Below, piece after piece: positions 36,118 to 45,019 of a stretch of 64,000 nucleotides of DNA. Both the position numbers and the translations under genes were made by a program. This DNA is from Paracoccaceae bacterium. GTDB taxonomy: Bacteria; Pseudomonadota; Alphaproteobacteria; Rhodobacterales; Rhodobacteraceae. The stretch spans positions 1 through 64,000 of the forward strand of contig JANSXY010000022.1 in NCBI GenBank assembly GCA_024742695.1. The letters run 5' to 3'. Under the pieces are notes generated by a model. The model saw only the letters and a list, made by a program, of their open reading frames with translations. It searched no databases and was not told the origin of the DNA. The first letter of the stretch is position 1. The number at the start of each line of letters is the position of its first letter.

Positions 36118-37035
36118 ATGTCGACACCGTTCCGCCAGTTCCAGGCCTTTCACGCGATCATGCAGCGCGGCACGGTCACGGCGGCGGCGGACCATCTTGG
36201 CATCTCGCAGCCGGCGATCAGCAACCTGCTGGCGCAACTCGAACGACGCACCAAGCTGCGGCTGTTCGAACGGACCCGCGGCCGTCTGGTGCCGACACCC
36301 GAGGCGACGGTGCTGTTCGAGGAAATCGACACGGTGGTGCGCGGGCTCGACCACGTCAACCAGACCGTGACGGACCTGCAGAACCGCAAGGCCGGGCAGT
36401 TGCAACTGGCCACCAGCCATGCGCTCGCCTTCGGCTTCATGCCCGCCGAGATCGCGGCCTTCGCGCGCGACCGGCCGAACCTGACCATCGCCTTCCAGTC
36501 GCAGTATTCCGGCAAGATCCAGGAATGGGTCGCCGCCGGGCTGTTCGAGATCGGGATCTGCGAACTGCCGGTCCGGCAGGAGGGGCTGGACCAGCAGCAT
36601 TTCTACTTCGAAACGCTTTGCGCCCTGCCCGAGGACAGCGGGATCGACCGGGCCGGCCCGCTCACGCCCCGGCGGCTCGATGGCCATCCGTTCATCGTGA
36701 TGGGGGCCGATCACATGGTCAGTCGGCGCGCGCGCGAGGCGTTTCATTCGCACGGCGCCGATTTCCGCATCCGCAGCCAGACCGACCTGTTCCACAACGC
36801 GCTGAACCTTGTGAAGCAGGGGCTTGGCGCGGCGCTGATCGACCCGTTCACGCTGGCCGCCGACGACGGGCGCGGCTATGTCGTGCGGCGGTTCGAACCG
36901 GCGGTCCTGCTCGATATCGTGGTGGTCACCGCCAAGGATCGGCCGCTGTCGGCGATCGGGCGGCAGTTCCTGGACCGGGTGCTGCCGCGGATGGCGGCGA
37001 TGGCGGTCGCGCCGGCGGAGCCGGCCACCGGCTGA
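36118..37035 (+). CDS. LysR-family transcriptional regulator (TRAP system 2)
   Basis: Protein of 305 residues; HTH at residues 6-60 (FRQFQAFHAIMQRGTVTAAADHLGISQPAISNLLAQLERRT), effector domain from about residue 90 ('KAGQLQLATSHALAFGFMPAEIAAFARDRPNLTIAFQSQ'). Divergent from the DadA-like/TRAP operon, the classical LysR layout, and followed 73 bases later by the racemase-like gene. The 114-base gap is AT-richer than its flanks and should contain its binding site, though I could not fix one. Confidence 0.92.
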   Translation: MSTPFRQFQAFHAIMQRGTVTAAADHLGISQPAISNLLAQLERRTKLRLFERTRGRLVPTPEATVLFEEIDTVVRGLDHVNQTVTDLQNRKAGQLQLATSHALAFGFMPAEIAAFARDRPNLTIAFQSQYSGKIQEWVAAGLFEIGICELPVRQEGLDQQHFYFETLCALPEDSGIDRAGPLTPRRLDGHPFIVMGADHMVSRRAREAFHSHGADFRIRSQTDLFHNALNLVKQGLGAALIDPFTLAADDGRGYVVRRFEPAVLLDIVVVTAKDRPLSAIGRQFLDRVLPRMAAMAVAPAEPATG

Positions 37036-37108
37036 GGCCGCCGGCGCGGCTTGGCTTCGTCTGCGGCGCGCGGCAATACTGCGGCGCGCGAAACGGCGGG
37101 AGGCGGCG

Positions 37109-37828
37109 ATGAAGGCCAGCGGCGGCAAGGCGGTCTACGGGGCGGCGGTCGGGATCCTGATGCTCGAGGCGCGGTTTCCCCGCATCCCCGGCGACATGGG
37201 CAACGCGCTGACCTGGGATTTCCCGGTGCACTACCGGGTGGTGCCCGCCGCCTCGCCCGACCGGGTGGTGCGGCGCGGGGCCGAGGGGCTGCTGCCGGCC
37301 TTCGTGGCGGCGGCGCGCGACCTTGTCGCGATGGGCGCGGACGGGATCACCACCAACTGCGGGTTCCTGTCGCTGTTCCAGCGCGAACTGGCTGCCGCGG
37401 TGGGCGTGCCGGTCGCCGCCTCGTCGCTGATGCAGGTGGCGCAGGTCGCCGCGCTGCTGCCGCCGGGGCGGCGGCCGGGGATCCTGACGATCTCCGCCTC
37501 GACGCTGACGCCGGCGCACCTGGACGCGGCGGGCGTGCCGGCGGGCACGCCGATCGGCACGACCGAGGGCGGGCGCGAATTCACCCGCGCGATCCTCGGC
37601 GACGAGCCGGAACTGGAGGTCGACGCCGCCCGCGCCGACAACGTCGAGGCGGCGCGGGCGCTGGTCGCCGCGCATCCCGATCTCGGCGCGATCGTGCTGG
37701 AATGCACCAACATGGCGCCCTACGCGCCGGCGATCCGCGCCGCCGTGGGCCTGCCGGTCTTTTCGGCCCACGGCTTCGTCAGCTGGTTCCAGTCCGGCCT
37801 GGCGCCGCGCCGCTTTCCCGATCTGTGA
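37109..37828 (+). CDS. Aspartate/glutamate racemase-family protein
   Basis: Protein of 239 residues. The two catalytic Cys regions of the Asp/Glu racemase fold are recognisable: 'GITTNCGFLSLFQ' (C near residue 84) and 'VLECTNMAPYAPAI' (C near residue 199). The family includes aspartate, glutamate and hydantoin racemases, maleate isomerase and arylmalonate decarboxylase. Beside a DadA-like oxidase, interconversion of enantiomers before D-amino-acid oxidation is a fitting role. Start chosen at 37109 behind GGGAGGC; the open frame extends upstream into the LysR gene. Confidence 0.82.
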   Translation: MKASGGKAVYGAAVGILMLEARFPRIPGDMGNALTWDFPVHYRVVPAASPDRVVRRGAEGLLPAFVAAARDLVAMGADGITTNCGFLSLFQRELAAAVGVPVAASSLMQVAQVAALLPPGRRPGILTISASTLTPAHLDAAGVPAGTPIGTTEGGREFTRAILGDEPELEVDAARADNVEAARALVAAHPDLGAIVLECTNMAPYAPAIRAAVGLPVFSAHGFVSWFQSGLAPRRFPDL

Positions 37829-37849
37829 CGCCCGCCGCGGGGGTCAGAT
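37821..37849. terminator. Imperfect inverted repeat across convergent stop codons
   Basis: ATCTGTGAC at 37821-37829 and GTCAGAT at 37843-37849 pair with one bulge, enclosing the TGA of the racemase-like gene and the opposing TGA of the HisA-like gene. The stops are only 15 bases apart. Confidence 0.35.
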
Positions 37850-38587
37850 GAAATCGGCCGCCGGTTCCAGCGGCGCCTCGGCGATCGCCAGCGCCTGTGC
37901 GAGATCGACGGAGCGGTCGAACAGCGCCCGCCCGATGATCGCGCCCGAGATGCCGGGGACGTATTTCAGCTTGGAGATATCGTCGAGCGACCGGGCGAGG
38001 CCGCGGGCGATCACCGGGGCGCGGGCGATTCCGGCCAGCCGGGTGACCAACGCCAGCGCGTCCTCGGCCTCTTCGAGATCGGCGTCGATGTCGGTGACGA
38101 TGATCGCGGCCAGCGGATCGGTTTCGAAGGTGGCGATGAAGTCCTCGGGTTCGAACAGGCTGGGCGCACGCCAGCCATGGCTCATCACCCGGCCCTGGTA
38201 GACGTCGACGGCCAGCACGATCTGGTCGGGATGGGCCTTGGCCGCCTGTTTCACGAGATCGGGCTGCACCACCGCCTGGGTGCCGATCACGATCCGGCCG
38301 GCGCCGCGGTCGATCGCCTCGGCGATCCCGTTGAGGGTGCGGAACCCGCCGCCCAGCTGTACCGGCGCGCCGGCCCGGCGGATGATCGCGTCGACGATGG
38401 CGGTATTGCCCTCGCCGCCCTCGATCGCGTCGAAATCGGTGACATGCAGCCAGCGCGCCCCGGCGGCGACGAAGGACATCGCCTTTTCCACCGGGTCGAC
38501 ATGCCAGATCTGCGGCTCTTCCATGCGGCCGCGAAACAGGCTGACACAGCGGCCGTTCTGTAGCTCGATCGTCGGATACAGGATCAT
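37844..38587 (-). CDS. HisA-like TIM-barrel protein, probably a paralogue with a different job
   Basis: Protein of 247 residues, the length of HisA (ProFAR isomerase). The two phosphate-binding loops are intact: 'VQLGGGFRTL' near residue 80 and 'VIARGLARSLDD..LKYVPGISGAIIGRALFD' near 200-225. The general-base position Asp8 of HisA is Glu here (YPTIEL), while the second acid, D128 in 'VLAVDVYQGR', is kept. It is not in a his cluster but next to the aminotransferase and Asp/Glu racemase-like genes. Start at 38587 with GGGAGG. Either a functional HisA variant or a repurposed paralogue; I favour the latter. Confidence 0.82.
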   Translation of the reverse strand: MILYPTIELQNGRCVSLFRGRMEEPQIWHVDPVEKAMSFVAAGARWLHVTDFDAIEGGEGNTAIVDAIIRRAGAPVQLGGGFRTLNGIAEAIDRGAGRIVIGTQAVVQPDLVKQAAKAHPDQIVLAVDVYQGRVMSHGWRAPSLFEPEDFIATFETDPLAAIIVTDIDADLEEAEDALALVTRLAGIARAPVIARGLARSLDDISKLKYVPGISGAIIGRALFDRSVDLAQALAIAEAPLEPAADFI

Positions 38588-38682
38588 CGTCGCCTCCCAT
38601 TCACGCCGCCCCAACCTAGGAAGACCACCGGGGGACGCTGCGCCGAAAGCGACTTCTGCGGGCGATTTGCAGACCTGCGCCA

Positions 38683-38715
38683 CCCGGCGCCGCCCGCTGC
38701 GGGGGCGGCGCCGGG
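38683..38715 (-). terminator. Strong terminator after the aminotransferase gene
   Basis: CCCGGCGCCGCCC and GGGCGGCGCCGGG form a 13-bp perfect stem with a 7-nt loop, ten bases after the aminotransferase stop. It separates that gene from the HisA-like gene, which therefore probably has its own promoter (38588-38680). Confidence 0.75.
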
Positions 38716-38724
38716 CCGTTCCCG

Positions 38725-40125
38725 TCAGTCGGCGGCGACGAGCATGCCGTCGGCCTTCAGCCCGTCATAGGTTTCGTCGAGCGCCCGGCGCGCGCGCTCG
38801 ATCAGGATGTCGACCTCGTGGCGGGTGATCACCAGCGGCGGCGCGATCACCATCCGGTCGCCGACATGGCGCATGACAAGGTTGTTGGCGAAGCAGCGTT
38901 CGCGGCAGCGCAGGCCGACCTTGCCCTCTTCGGCGGCGAATTTCGCGCGGCGGGTCTTGTCGGGCGTCAGCGCGATCGAACCCATCAGCCCCACCATCTT
39001 CGCCTCGCCGACCAGCGGATGGTCGGTCAGGGTGCGCCAGAGTTCGGCCATGTAGGGGCCGATATCCTCGCGCACCCGGTCGACGATGCCCTCCTCGACG
39101 AGGATGCGCAGGTTCTCCAGCGCCACGGCGCAGGCCACGGGATGCCCGGAATAGGTGTAGCCGTGGTAGAACTCGCCGCCAGCGTTGATCGTCTGCGCGA
39201 CCTCGTCGGACAGGATCGAGCCGCCGATCGGCGCATAGCCCGAACTCAGCCCCTTGGCGATGGTGATGATGTCGGGCCGGATCCCGTAGGTTTCCGAGGC
39301 GAACATCCGCCCGGTGCGCCCGAAGCCGGTGATCACCTCGTCGGCGATCAGCAGGATCTCGTGCGCGTCGCAGATCCGCTGGATTTCCGGCCAGTAGCTG
39401 TCGGGCGGGATGATCACGCCGCCGGCGCCCTGCACCGGTTCGGCGATGAAGGCGGCGACGCGGTTCTCGCCCAGTTCGGCGATCTTCGCCTCCAGTTGCC
39501 GGGCGCGTTCCAGCCCGAATTCCTCGGGTGACAGGTCGCCGCCCTCGGCCCACCAGTTCGGCTGGTCGATATGCACGATGTCGGGGATCGGCAGGCCGCC
39601 CTGCTTGTGCATCGGCTTCATCCCGCCCAGGCTCGCCCCGCCCATGGTCGAGCCGTGGTAGGCGTTCTTGCGCGAGATGATGACGGTCTTGTCGGGCTTG
39701 CCCTTGGCCGCCCAGTAGTGCCGCACCAGCCGGATGTTGGTGTCGTTCGCGTCCGAGCCGCCGGAGGCGTAGAACACGTGGTTCATGTGGTCGGGCGCCA
39801 GTTCCGCGATCTTCGTCGACAGCGCGATCACCGGCGGATGCGAGGTCATGAAGAAGGTGTTGTAATAGGGCAGCTGCTGCATCTGCTGATGCGCGGCATC
39901 GGCCAGTTCGCGACGCCCGTAGCCGATGTTGCAGCACCACAGGCCGGCCATCCCGTCGAGGATCTGCACGCCTTCGGAATCGGTCAGCATCACGCCCTTG
40001 GCGCCGGTGATCACCCGCACGCCGCGCTCTGCCAGCGCGTCGCCGTCGGTGAAGGGATGCATGTGATGCGCCGCGTCGAGCGCCTGCATTTCCTTGGTGG
40101 GCGGATGGTTCACTCGGACGTTCAT
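38725..40125 (-). CDS. Class III PLP aminotransferase (SpuC-like omega-amine:pyruvate type)
   Basis: Protein of 466 residues. PLP-phosphate loop 'YASGGSDANDTNIRLVR' near 119-135, 'NAYHGST' at 154-160, Asp in 'LLIADEVITGFGR' near 262 and the Schiff-base K291 in 'ITIAKGLSSGYAPIG'. The N-terminus MNVRVNHPPTKEMQALDAAHHMHPFTDG and the Trp/Cys motif 'GLWCCNIGYGR' match putrescine/cadaverine:pyruvate and beta-alanine:pyruvate aminotransferases. Pairing with a GntR gene and a polyamine-type transporter supports terminal-amine removal from a polyamine. Overlaps the GntR gene stop (ATGA). Confidence 0.92.
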   Translation of the reverse strand: MNVRVNHPPTKEMQALDAAHHMHPFTDGDALAERGVRVITGAKGVMLTDSEGVQILDGMAGLWCCNIGYGRRELADAAHQQMQQLPYYNTFFMTSHPPVIALSTKIAELAPDHMNHVFYASGGSDANDTNIRLVRHYWAAKGKPDKTVIISRKNAYHGSTMGGASLGGMKPMHKQGGLPIPDIVHIDQPNWWAEGGDLSPEEFGLERARQLEAKIAELGENRVAAFIAEPVQGAGGVIIPPDSYWPEIQRICDAHEILLIADEVITGFGRTGRMFASETYGIRPDIITIAKGLSSGYAPIGGSILSDEVAQTINAGGEFYHGYTYSGHPVACAVALENLRILVEEGIVDRVREDIGPYMAELWRTLTDHPLVGEAKMVGLMGSIALTPDKTRRAKFAAEEGKVGLRCRERCFANNLVMRHVGDRMVIAPPLVITRHEVDILIERARRALDETYDGLKADGMLVAAD

Positions 40126-40832
40126 GTCGACCTCGCTTGCTGGGACGGAGTGTGTTTCGGGTGACGGGCCTGATCGGCGAGCATCGCCATGCCCTGATCG
40201 ATGTCGGCCTCGATCGCGGCGCGGAACCCCGCCGCGTCGCCGCCGCGCAGCGCGGCGATGGCGATCTGGTGGAAATCGGCCCGCGGCGGCTGGCCGCCGA
40301 AGGCCTCGCACAGGATCCGCATGCTGGGCGCGAAGCGCAGCCACAGCCCGTCGGCCAGCGCCAGCAGGAGCGGCGCGGCGGCGGCCTCGTAGACGAAGAA
40401 ATGCAAGGCCCGGTTGGTGCGCATGTAGGCCGGGATGTCGCGGTCCAGCAGCGCGCGGGTGACCTCGGCGTCGATCCCGGCGATCCGGTCGGCCGCGCTT
40501 GCCAGCGCGGCAAAGGCGCGCCCGGCCAGTTCGCCCTCGACGGCCAGCCGGGCATGGCGCAACTGGCCCAGCGTGTCGGGATCGAGCGCCGGGACGGCGA
40601 TGGTCCGGCTGTCGCGAAACTCCAGCGCGCCGGCGGCGACCAGCGCGCGCAACGCGTCGCGGGCGGGGATGATGCTGACACCCTCGGCCTCGGCGATGCG
40701 GCGAATCGAGATCGCTTCGCCGGGGGCGAACCGGCCCTCAAGAAGCGCGGTGCGCAGCCGCGCGGCAAGGTCGTCCGCCGCGGTGCGCGGCTGGAACGCC
40801 CGGACGGGCGGGGCGGGGCGGGATTCGGTCAT
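40122..40832 (-). CDS. GntR-family regulator with FCD ligand domain
   Basis: Protein of 236 residues starting MTESRPAPPVRAFQ. Winged HTH at about residues 15-75 ('AADDLAARLRTALLEGRFAPGEAISIRRIAEAEGVSIIPARDALRALVAAGALEF'), FCD helical domain after residue 85, with candidate metal/ligand His in 'NRALHFFVYEAA' and 'ADFHQIAIAALRGGD'. It is transcribed with the aminotransferase and diverges from the second Pot-type operon. The frame continues further upstream, but no ribosome site supports a longer form. Confidence 0.9.
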   Translation of the reverse strand: MTESRPAPPVRAFQPRTAADDLAARLRTALLEGRFAPGEAISIRRIAEAEGVSIIPARDALRALVAAGALEFRDSRTIAVPALDPDTLGQLRHARLAVEGELAGRAFAALASAADRIAGIDAEVTRALLDRDIPAYMRTNRALHFFVYEAAAAPLLLALADGLWLRFAPSMRILCEAFGGQPPRADFHQIAIAALRGGDAAGFRAAIEADIDQGMAMLADQARHPKHTPSQQARST

Positions 40833-40959
40833 CCCGCGCCGCCGCGATATGCCGACGATTTCATCATCTGCGGGTTCACCCTGTCGCTTTTTTCGCCGAT
40901 CCCGCTTGCCGAGCCTCGCGCGAGGCTGTTGACTTGCCGGGAAACGATGCGATGAATAC

Positions 40960-41001
40960 GGTGTTATATCACGTAGGCGGTGCCGTAAAGGTGTTATATC
41001 A
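40960..41001. promoter_or_regulatory. Twin 12-bp direct repeats, probable GntR operator
   Basis: GGTGTTATATCA occurs at 40960-40971 and again at 40990-41001, exactly 30 bases apart (close to three helical turns). The first copy extends to GTGTTATATCAC, an almost symmetrical GTG-N6-CAC element of the FCD/GntR kind. Both lie between the GntR gene and the second polyamine-type operon, and the second copy is 43 bases before its start codon. Confidence 0.65.
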
Positions 41002-41043
41002 GTGACGCCTCGGCGCGCCCGAAAACCAATCAGGGAGTCGATG

Positions 41044-42114
41044 ATGAAAAGACGCAACCTCTCGCTCAGCCGGCGCGCCGCCCTCCAGGGCATCGGCGCG
41101 GTCGGGCTCAGCTTTTCGCTGCCCAAGGGCCTGCGCGCCCAGGGCAGCACGGTGAACTTCTACAACTGGGACACCTATATCGGCGAGACCACGCTGGCGG
41201 ATTTCACCGCCGCGACGGGGATCAACGTGCAGTACGACCTGTTCGCCGACAACGAGGAGCTGTTCGCGAAGTTCCGCGGCGGCAATCCTGGCTATGACCT
41301 GATCGTGCCGACGAACGATTTCGTGGAACGGTTCATCGTGGCCGATCTCCTGCAGGAGCTCGACCATTCGAAGATCCCGAACATGAAGAACCTCGACCCG
41401 GCGTTCCTGACCCCGGCGCACGACCCGGAACGCCGGTTCTCGATGCCCTACATGTGGGGCACGATCGGCATCGGCTACCGCAAGTCCGAGGTCAACGGCG
41501 TGCCGGACAGCTGGGCGCATCTCTACACCTCCGAGGAATACGCGAACCGCATCGCGCTTCTCGGCGAACCCACCACGGTGCTGCAGATGGCGTTCAAGCT
41601 GATGGGCAAGTCGCTGAACGACTGGTCGGACGAGAACATCGCGGCGGCGACCGAGATGATCATCGCGCAGAAGTCGCGGATCACCGCCTTCGCGCCGGAC
41701 AACGGGCAGGATCTGCTGCTCGCCGGGGAGGTCGATCTTGCCCAGGAATGGAACGGCGACATCCAGCAGGTGATGAGCGAGGACGACGATATCGACTACG
41801 TCGTGCCGCGCGAGGGCGGCCTGTTGTGGGAAGACGATCTCTGCATCCCAGTCGGCGCGCCGAACCCCGAGGGCGCGCACGAGCTGATCAACTACATCCT
41901 CGATGCCGAGGCCGGCGCGGCGATCGCCGATTTCATCTACTACGCCACGCCGAACGCCGCCGCCCGCGCCCTGCTCGGGCCGGAATACAACGAGAACCCG
42001 GCAATCTTCCCGTCGGCGGAAGTCGTGGCGAAATCCGAAGTGTCGGTGTTCCCCGGCCAGGAGGTGCTCGCCAAGATCGACGCCGCCTGGACCAGGGTCC
42101 GCGCGGCGGGCTGA
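41044..42114 (+). CDS. PotD-like periplasmic polyamine-type binding protein (system B)
   Basis: Protein of 356 residues with a twin-arginine leader (LSRRAALQGIGAVGLSFSLPKGLRA). Mature start 'GSTVNFYNWDTYIGETTLADFTAATGINVQYDLFADNEELFAKFRGG' is the PotD/PotF type; 'YMWGTIGIGYRKSEV', 'DLAQEWNGDIQQV' and 'EGGLLWEDDLCIP' carry the expected pocket Trp/Asp/Glu residues. GGGAG sits six bases before the ATG at 41044 (another ATG lies at 41041). First gene of the operon here, whereas in system A the binding protein is last. Confidence 0.92.
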   Translation: MKRRNLSLSRRAALQGIGAVGLSFSLPKGLRAQGSTVNFYNWDTYIGETTLADFTAATGINVQYDLFADNEELFAKFRGGNPGYDLIVPTNDFVERFIVADLLQELDHSKIPNMKNLDPAFLTPAHDPERRFSMPYMWGTIGIGYRKSEVNGVPDSWAHLYTSEEYANRIALLGEPTTVLQMAFKLMGKSLNDWSDENIAAATEMIIAQKSRITAFAPDNGQDLLLAGEVDLAQEWNGDIQQVMSEDDDIDYVVPREGGLLWEDDLCIPVGAPNPEGAHELINYILDAEAGAAIADFIYYATPNAAARALLGPEYNENPAIFPSAEVVAKSEVSVFPGQEVLAKIDAAWTRVRAAG

Positions 42115-42159
42115 GGACAGGGACCGGCCGCCCGAACGGGCGGCCGGTCACGCTTCCAC

Positions 42160-43089
42160 ATGGAAGATTTTCGCCGAAACCTTCGTGTCTTCCTGGCGTT
42201 CTTCACGCCCAGCTTCGGCTGGCTGGCGCTGTTCTTCCTCGCGCCGCTGGTGATCATCTTCCTCTACAGCGTCGGCGAGACCGTCTCGCTGACCGAGGTC
42301 AAGACGACCTGGACCTTCGCGAACTACGCGCGGCTGACCGAGCCAGAGATCGTCACGCTGTTCATCCGCTCGCTGTGGCTGGCGGGGATCTCGACGGTGA
42401 TCTGCCTGTTGGTGGGCTACCCGGTGGCGCTGGTCATCGCGACCGCGCCGCCGAAATGGAAGCCGTGGCTTCTGCTGATCGTGATCCTGCCGTTCTGGAC
42501 CAACCTGCTGATCCGCACCTACGCGCTGTTGAACATCCTGGGCACGCGCGGCCGGGTGAACGACCTGTTCGAATGGATCTGGGTGCAGGCCGACGGCGCG
42601 CTGCGCTTCGTCGGGCTGGGGGAGTATCAGCTTCTGGGCGAGGAATACGAGCCGATAGTGTTCCTCGGCCGCTGGAGCGGGGTGATCATCGGCCTCGTCT
42701 ATGTCCACCTGCCGTTCACCGTCCTGCCGATCTACGCCGCGCTGGAACGGCTGGAACGCTCCTACCTTGAGGCCAGCCTCGACCTTGGCGCCGGGCAGTG
42801 GCGGACCTTCCGTTCGATCCTGTTGCCGATGACGATGGTCGGCGTGATCACCGCCGCGATCATCACCTTCATCCCGATGCTCGGTTCCTACCTGACGCCC
42901 GCGCTGCTGGGCCGCGGCCAGGTCGACATGATCGCCAACGTGATCGAGCGGCAGTTCAAGGGCGCGAACGACTGGCCGTTCGGCGCGGCGATGTCGCTGT
43001 TCCTGCTTTATGTCACCTTCATCATCCTGGCGTTGCAGGCGATCGCCGCGATGCGCCGGTCGCGGCTGAGAGGGCGCGAACATGGCTAG
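42160..43089 (+). CDS. Polyamine-type ABC transporter permease (PotB-like, system B)
   Basis: Protein of 309 residues with six membrane helices. The EAA loop is 'RSYLEASLDLGAGQWRTFRSILLPMTMVGVITA' and 'GSYLTPALLGRGQVDMIANVIERQFKGANDWPFGAAMS' matches PotB. About 45 bases follow the binding-protein stop, and it overlaps the next permease by eight bases. Confidence 0.93.
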   Translation: MEDFRRNLRVFLAFFTPSFGWLALFFLAPLVIIFLYSVGETVSLTEVKTTWTFANYARLTEPEIVTLFIRSLWLAGISTVICLLVGYPVALVIATAPPKWKPWLLLIVILPFWTNLLIRTYALLNILGTRGRVNDLFEWIWVQADGALRFVGLGEYQLLGEEYEPIVFLGRWSGVIIGLVYVHLPFTVLPIYAALERLERSYLEASLDLGAGQWRTFRSILLPMTMVGVITAAIITFIPMLGSYLTPALLGRGQVDMIANVIERQFKGANDWPFGAAMSLFLLYVTFIILALQAIAAMRRSRLRGREHG

Positions 43090-43930
43090 ACGGCGCAGGC
43101 AACGGCCCGGACCCTTCGACTACAGCCGCAAGCTGTCGCTGCAGATGGTCTTCGTGCTGGCCACGATCTTCCTGTACGCGCCGATCATCGTCCTGATCAT
43201 CTTCTCGTTCAACGACTCGCGGCGCGGCGGCAACGTGATCTGGCGCGGCTTCACCACCGATTACTACGTCAAGGCCGCCAACAACGCCTCGCTGATCGAG
43301 GCCTTCACCAACTCGCTGACCATCGCGGTGATCTCCACCATCTTCTCGGTGATCCTGGGCGCGATCACGGCGGTGGTGCTGTGGCGCTGGCGGTTCCCGC
43401 TGAAACCGGGGTTCGAGGGGCTGGTGGCGCTGCCGATCGTGATCCCGGAGATCTGCCTTGGTGTCGCGGTTGCGGTGTTCTTTTCCTACTTCGGTCTCTA
43501 CGTGCCGCCGGGTACGCCCTGGCCGTTCAACCTGACCAACATCATCATCGCGCATATCACCTTCTCGTTCCCCTTCGCGGCGATGGTGATCCGCACCCGC
43601 CTGCAAAGCTTCAACCGCGAGATGGAAGAGGCCGCGAAGGATCTTGGCGCGACGGAATTCCAGGTGTTCCGCGACGTGATCCTGCCGCACCTGAAGCCCG
43701 GCCTGATCGCCGGCGGGCTTCTGGCCTTCACCCTCTCGCTCGACGATTTCGTGATCACCTTCTTCACCTCGGGGCCGGACACCGTGACCTTCCCGGTCAA
43801 GGTCTATTCGATGGTTCGGTTCTCGGTGACGCCGGAGATCAACGCCGCCTCGACCGTGCTGATCCTGATCACGCTGGTGCTGACCGCGATCGCGATGCGC
43901 TACCAGAGCTTCGGAGACGACAGACAGTGA
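43082..43930 (+). CDS. Polyamine-type ABC transporter permease (PotC-like, system B)
   Basis: Protein of 282 residues with a basic N-terminus (MARRRRQRPGP), six helices, EAA loop 'MEEAAKDLGATEFQVFRDVILPHLKPGLIAGG' and the PotC-type 'LAFTLSLDDFVITFFTSGPDTVTFPVKVYSMVRF'. It overlaps its neighbours on both sides. Confidence 0.93.
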   Translation: MARRRRQRPGPFDYSRKLSLQMVFVLATIFLYAPIIVLIIFSFNDSRRGGNVIWRGFTTDYYVKAANNASLIEAFTNSLTIAVISTIFSVILGAITAVVLWRWRFPLKPGFEGLVALPIVIPEICLGVAVAVFFSYFGLYVPPGTPWPFNLTNIIIAHITFSFPFAAMVIRTRLQSFNREMEEAAKDLGATEFQVFRDVILPHLKPGLIAGGLLAFTLSLDDFVITFFTSGPDTVTFPVKVYSMVRFSVTPEINAASTVLILITLVLTAIAMRYQSFGDDRQ

Positions 43931-45009
43931 CCCAGACCCCGATCATCTCGATCCGCAACGTCACCAAGCGGTTCGGCAGCTTCACGGCGCTGGAGGACAT
44001 CTCGATCGACATCCGTCCGGGCGAGATCTTCGCGCTTCTCGGCCCGTCGGGCTGCGGCAAGTCCACGCTTCTGCGGATCATCGCTGGGTTCGAGACCCCG
44101 ACCGAGGGCGATATCCTGATCGACGGCAAGGACATGACCGAGGTGCCGCCCAACAAGCGGCCGGTCAACATGGTGTTCCAGTCCTACGCCGTCTTCCCGC
44201 ACATGAGCGTGGCCGACAACGTGGCCTACGGGCTGAAGATGGACAAGCTGCCGGCGGCCGAGATCAAGACGAAGGTGGCCGAGGCGCTGAAGCAGGTGCA
44301 CCTGTCCGAGTTCTCGCACCGGATGCCCGACCAGTTGTCGGGCGGGCAGCGGCAGCGCGTGGCGCTGGCCCGCGCGCTGGTCAAGCGGCCGCGGGTTCTG
44401 TTGCTGGACGAACCGCTGTCGGCGCTCGACGCGAAACTGCGCGACGCGATGCGGCTGGAACTGGTCAAGCTGCAGCAGACCGTGGGCGTCAGCTTCATCA
44501 TGGTCACCCACGATCAGTCCGAGGCGCTGGCGATGGCCGACCGGATCGCGGTGCTCGACCAGGGGCGGCTGCGGCAGCTGGCCGATCCGGTCACGTTGTA
44601 TCGCAAGCCCGCCGATGCCTTCGTCGCCGACTTCATCGGCCGGGTGAACCTGTTCGAGGTCACCGCGCACGAACCCGGCAGCACGACGGCCACCGTGGCC
44701 TCGCTGGGCGAGATCGCCCTTGCCGCCGCGGCCGCCTACCCCGAGGGCGAGGCGCTGGTGCTGGCGGTCCGGCCCGAACACATCCGCCTGACGGCCGGCG
44801 AGGGGCCGGGGGTGCCGGCGACGCTGGGCGACGTGGCGTTCCAGGGCGACAGTTCGATCGTCGAGGTGACGCTTGCCGATGGCCGTTCCGTCCAGGTGCT
44901 TGAGGATGCCGCCGAAAGCGCGCGGCTGATGCAGCTCGATCCCGGCGCGATCGTCACGCTCGAGATCGACTGGACGAAGGCCGCCATCCTGCGTCGCTCG
45001 GCGCTTTGA
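43927..45009 (+). CDS. Polyamine-type ABC transporter ATP-binding protein (PotA-like, system B)
   Basis: Protein of 360 residues from a GTG start that overlaps the permease stop (GTGA). Walker A GPSGCGKS near residue 40, 'NMVFQSYAVFPHMSVADNVAYGLKMDK', signature LSGGQRQR, Walker B 'VLLLDEPLSALDAKLRDAMRLE', H-loop 'MVTHDQSEAL' and a TOBE domain. About half-identical by eye to the system A ATPase, so the two systems are parallel rather than recent copies. Confidence 0.94.
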   Translation: MTQTPIISIRNVTKRFGSFTALEDISIDIRPGEIFALLGPSGCGKSTLLRIIAGFETPTEGDILIDGKDMTEVPPNKRPVNMVFQSYAVFPHMSVADNVAYGLKMDKLPAAEIKTKVAEALKQVHLSEFSHRMPDQLSGGQRQRVALARALVKRPRVLLLDEPLSALDAKLRDAMRLELVKLQQTVGVSFIMVTHDQSEALAMADRIAVLDQGRLRQLADPVTLYRKPADAFVADFIGRVNLFEVTAHEPGSTTATVASLGEIALAAAAAYPEGEALVLAVRPEHIRLTAGEGPGVPATLGDVAFQGDSSIVEVTLADGRSVQVLEDAAESARLMQLDPGAIVTLEIDWTKAAILRRSAL

Positions 45010-45019
45010 CCGGCCACCC

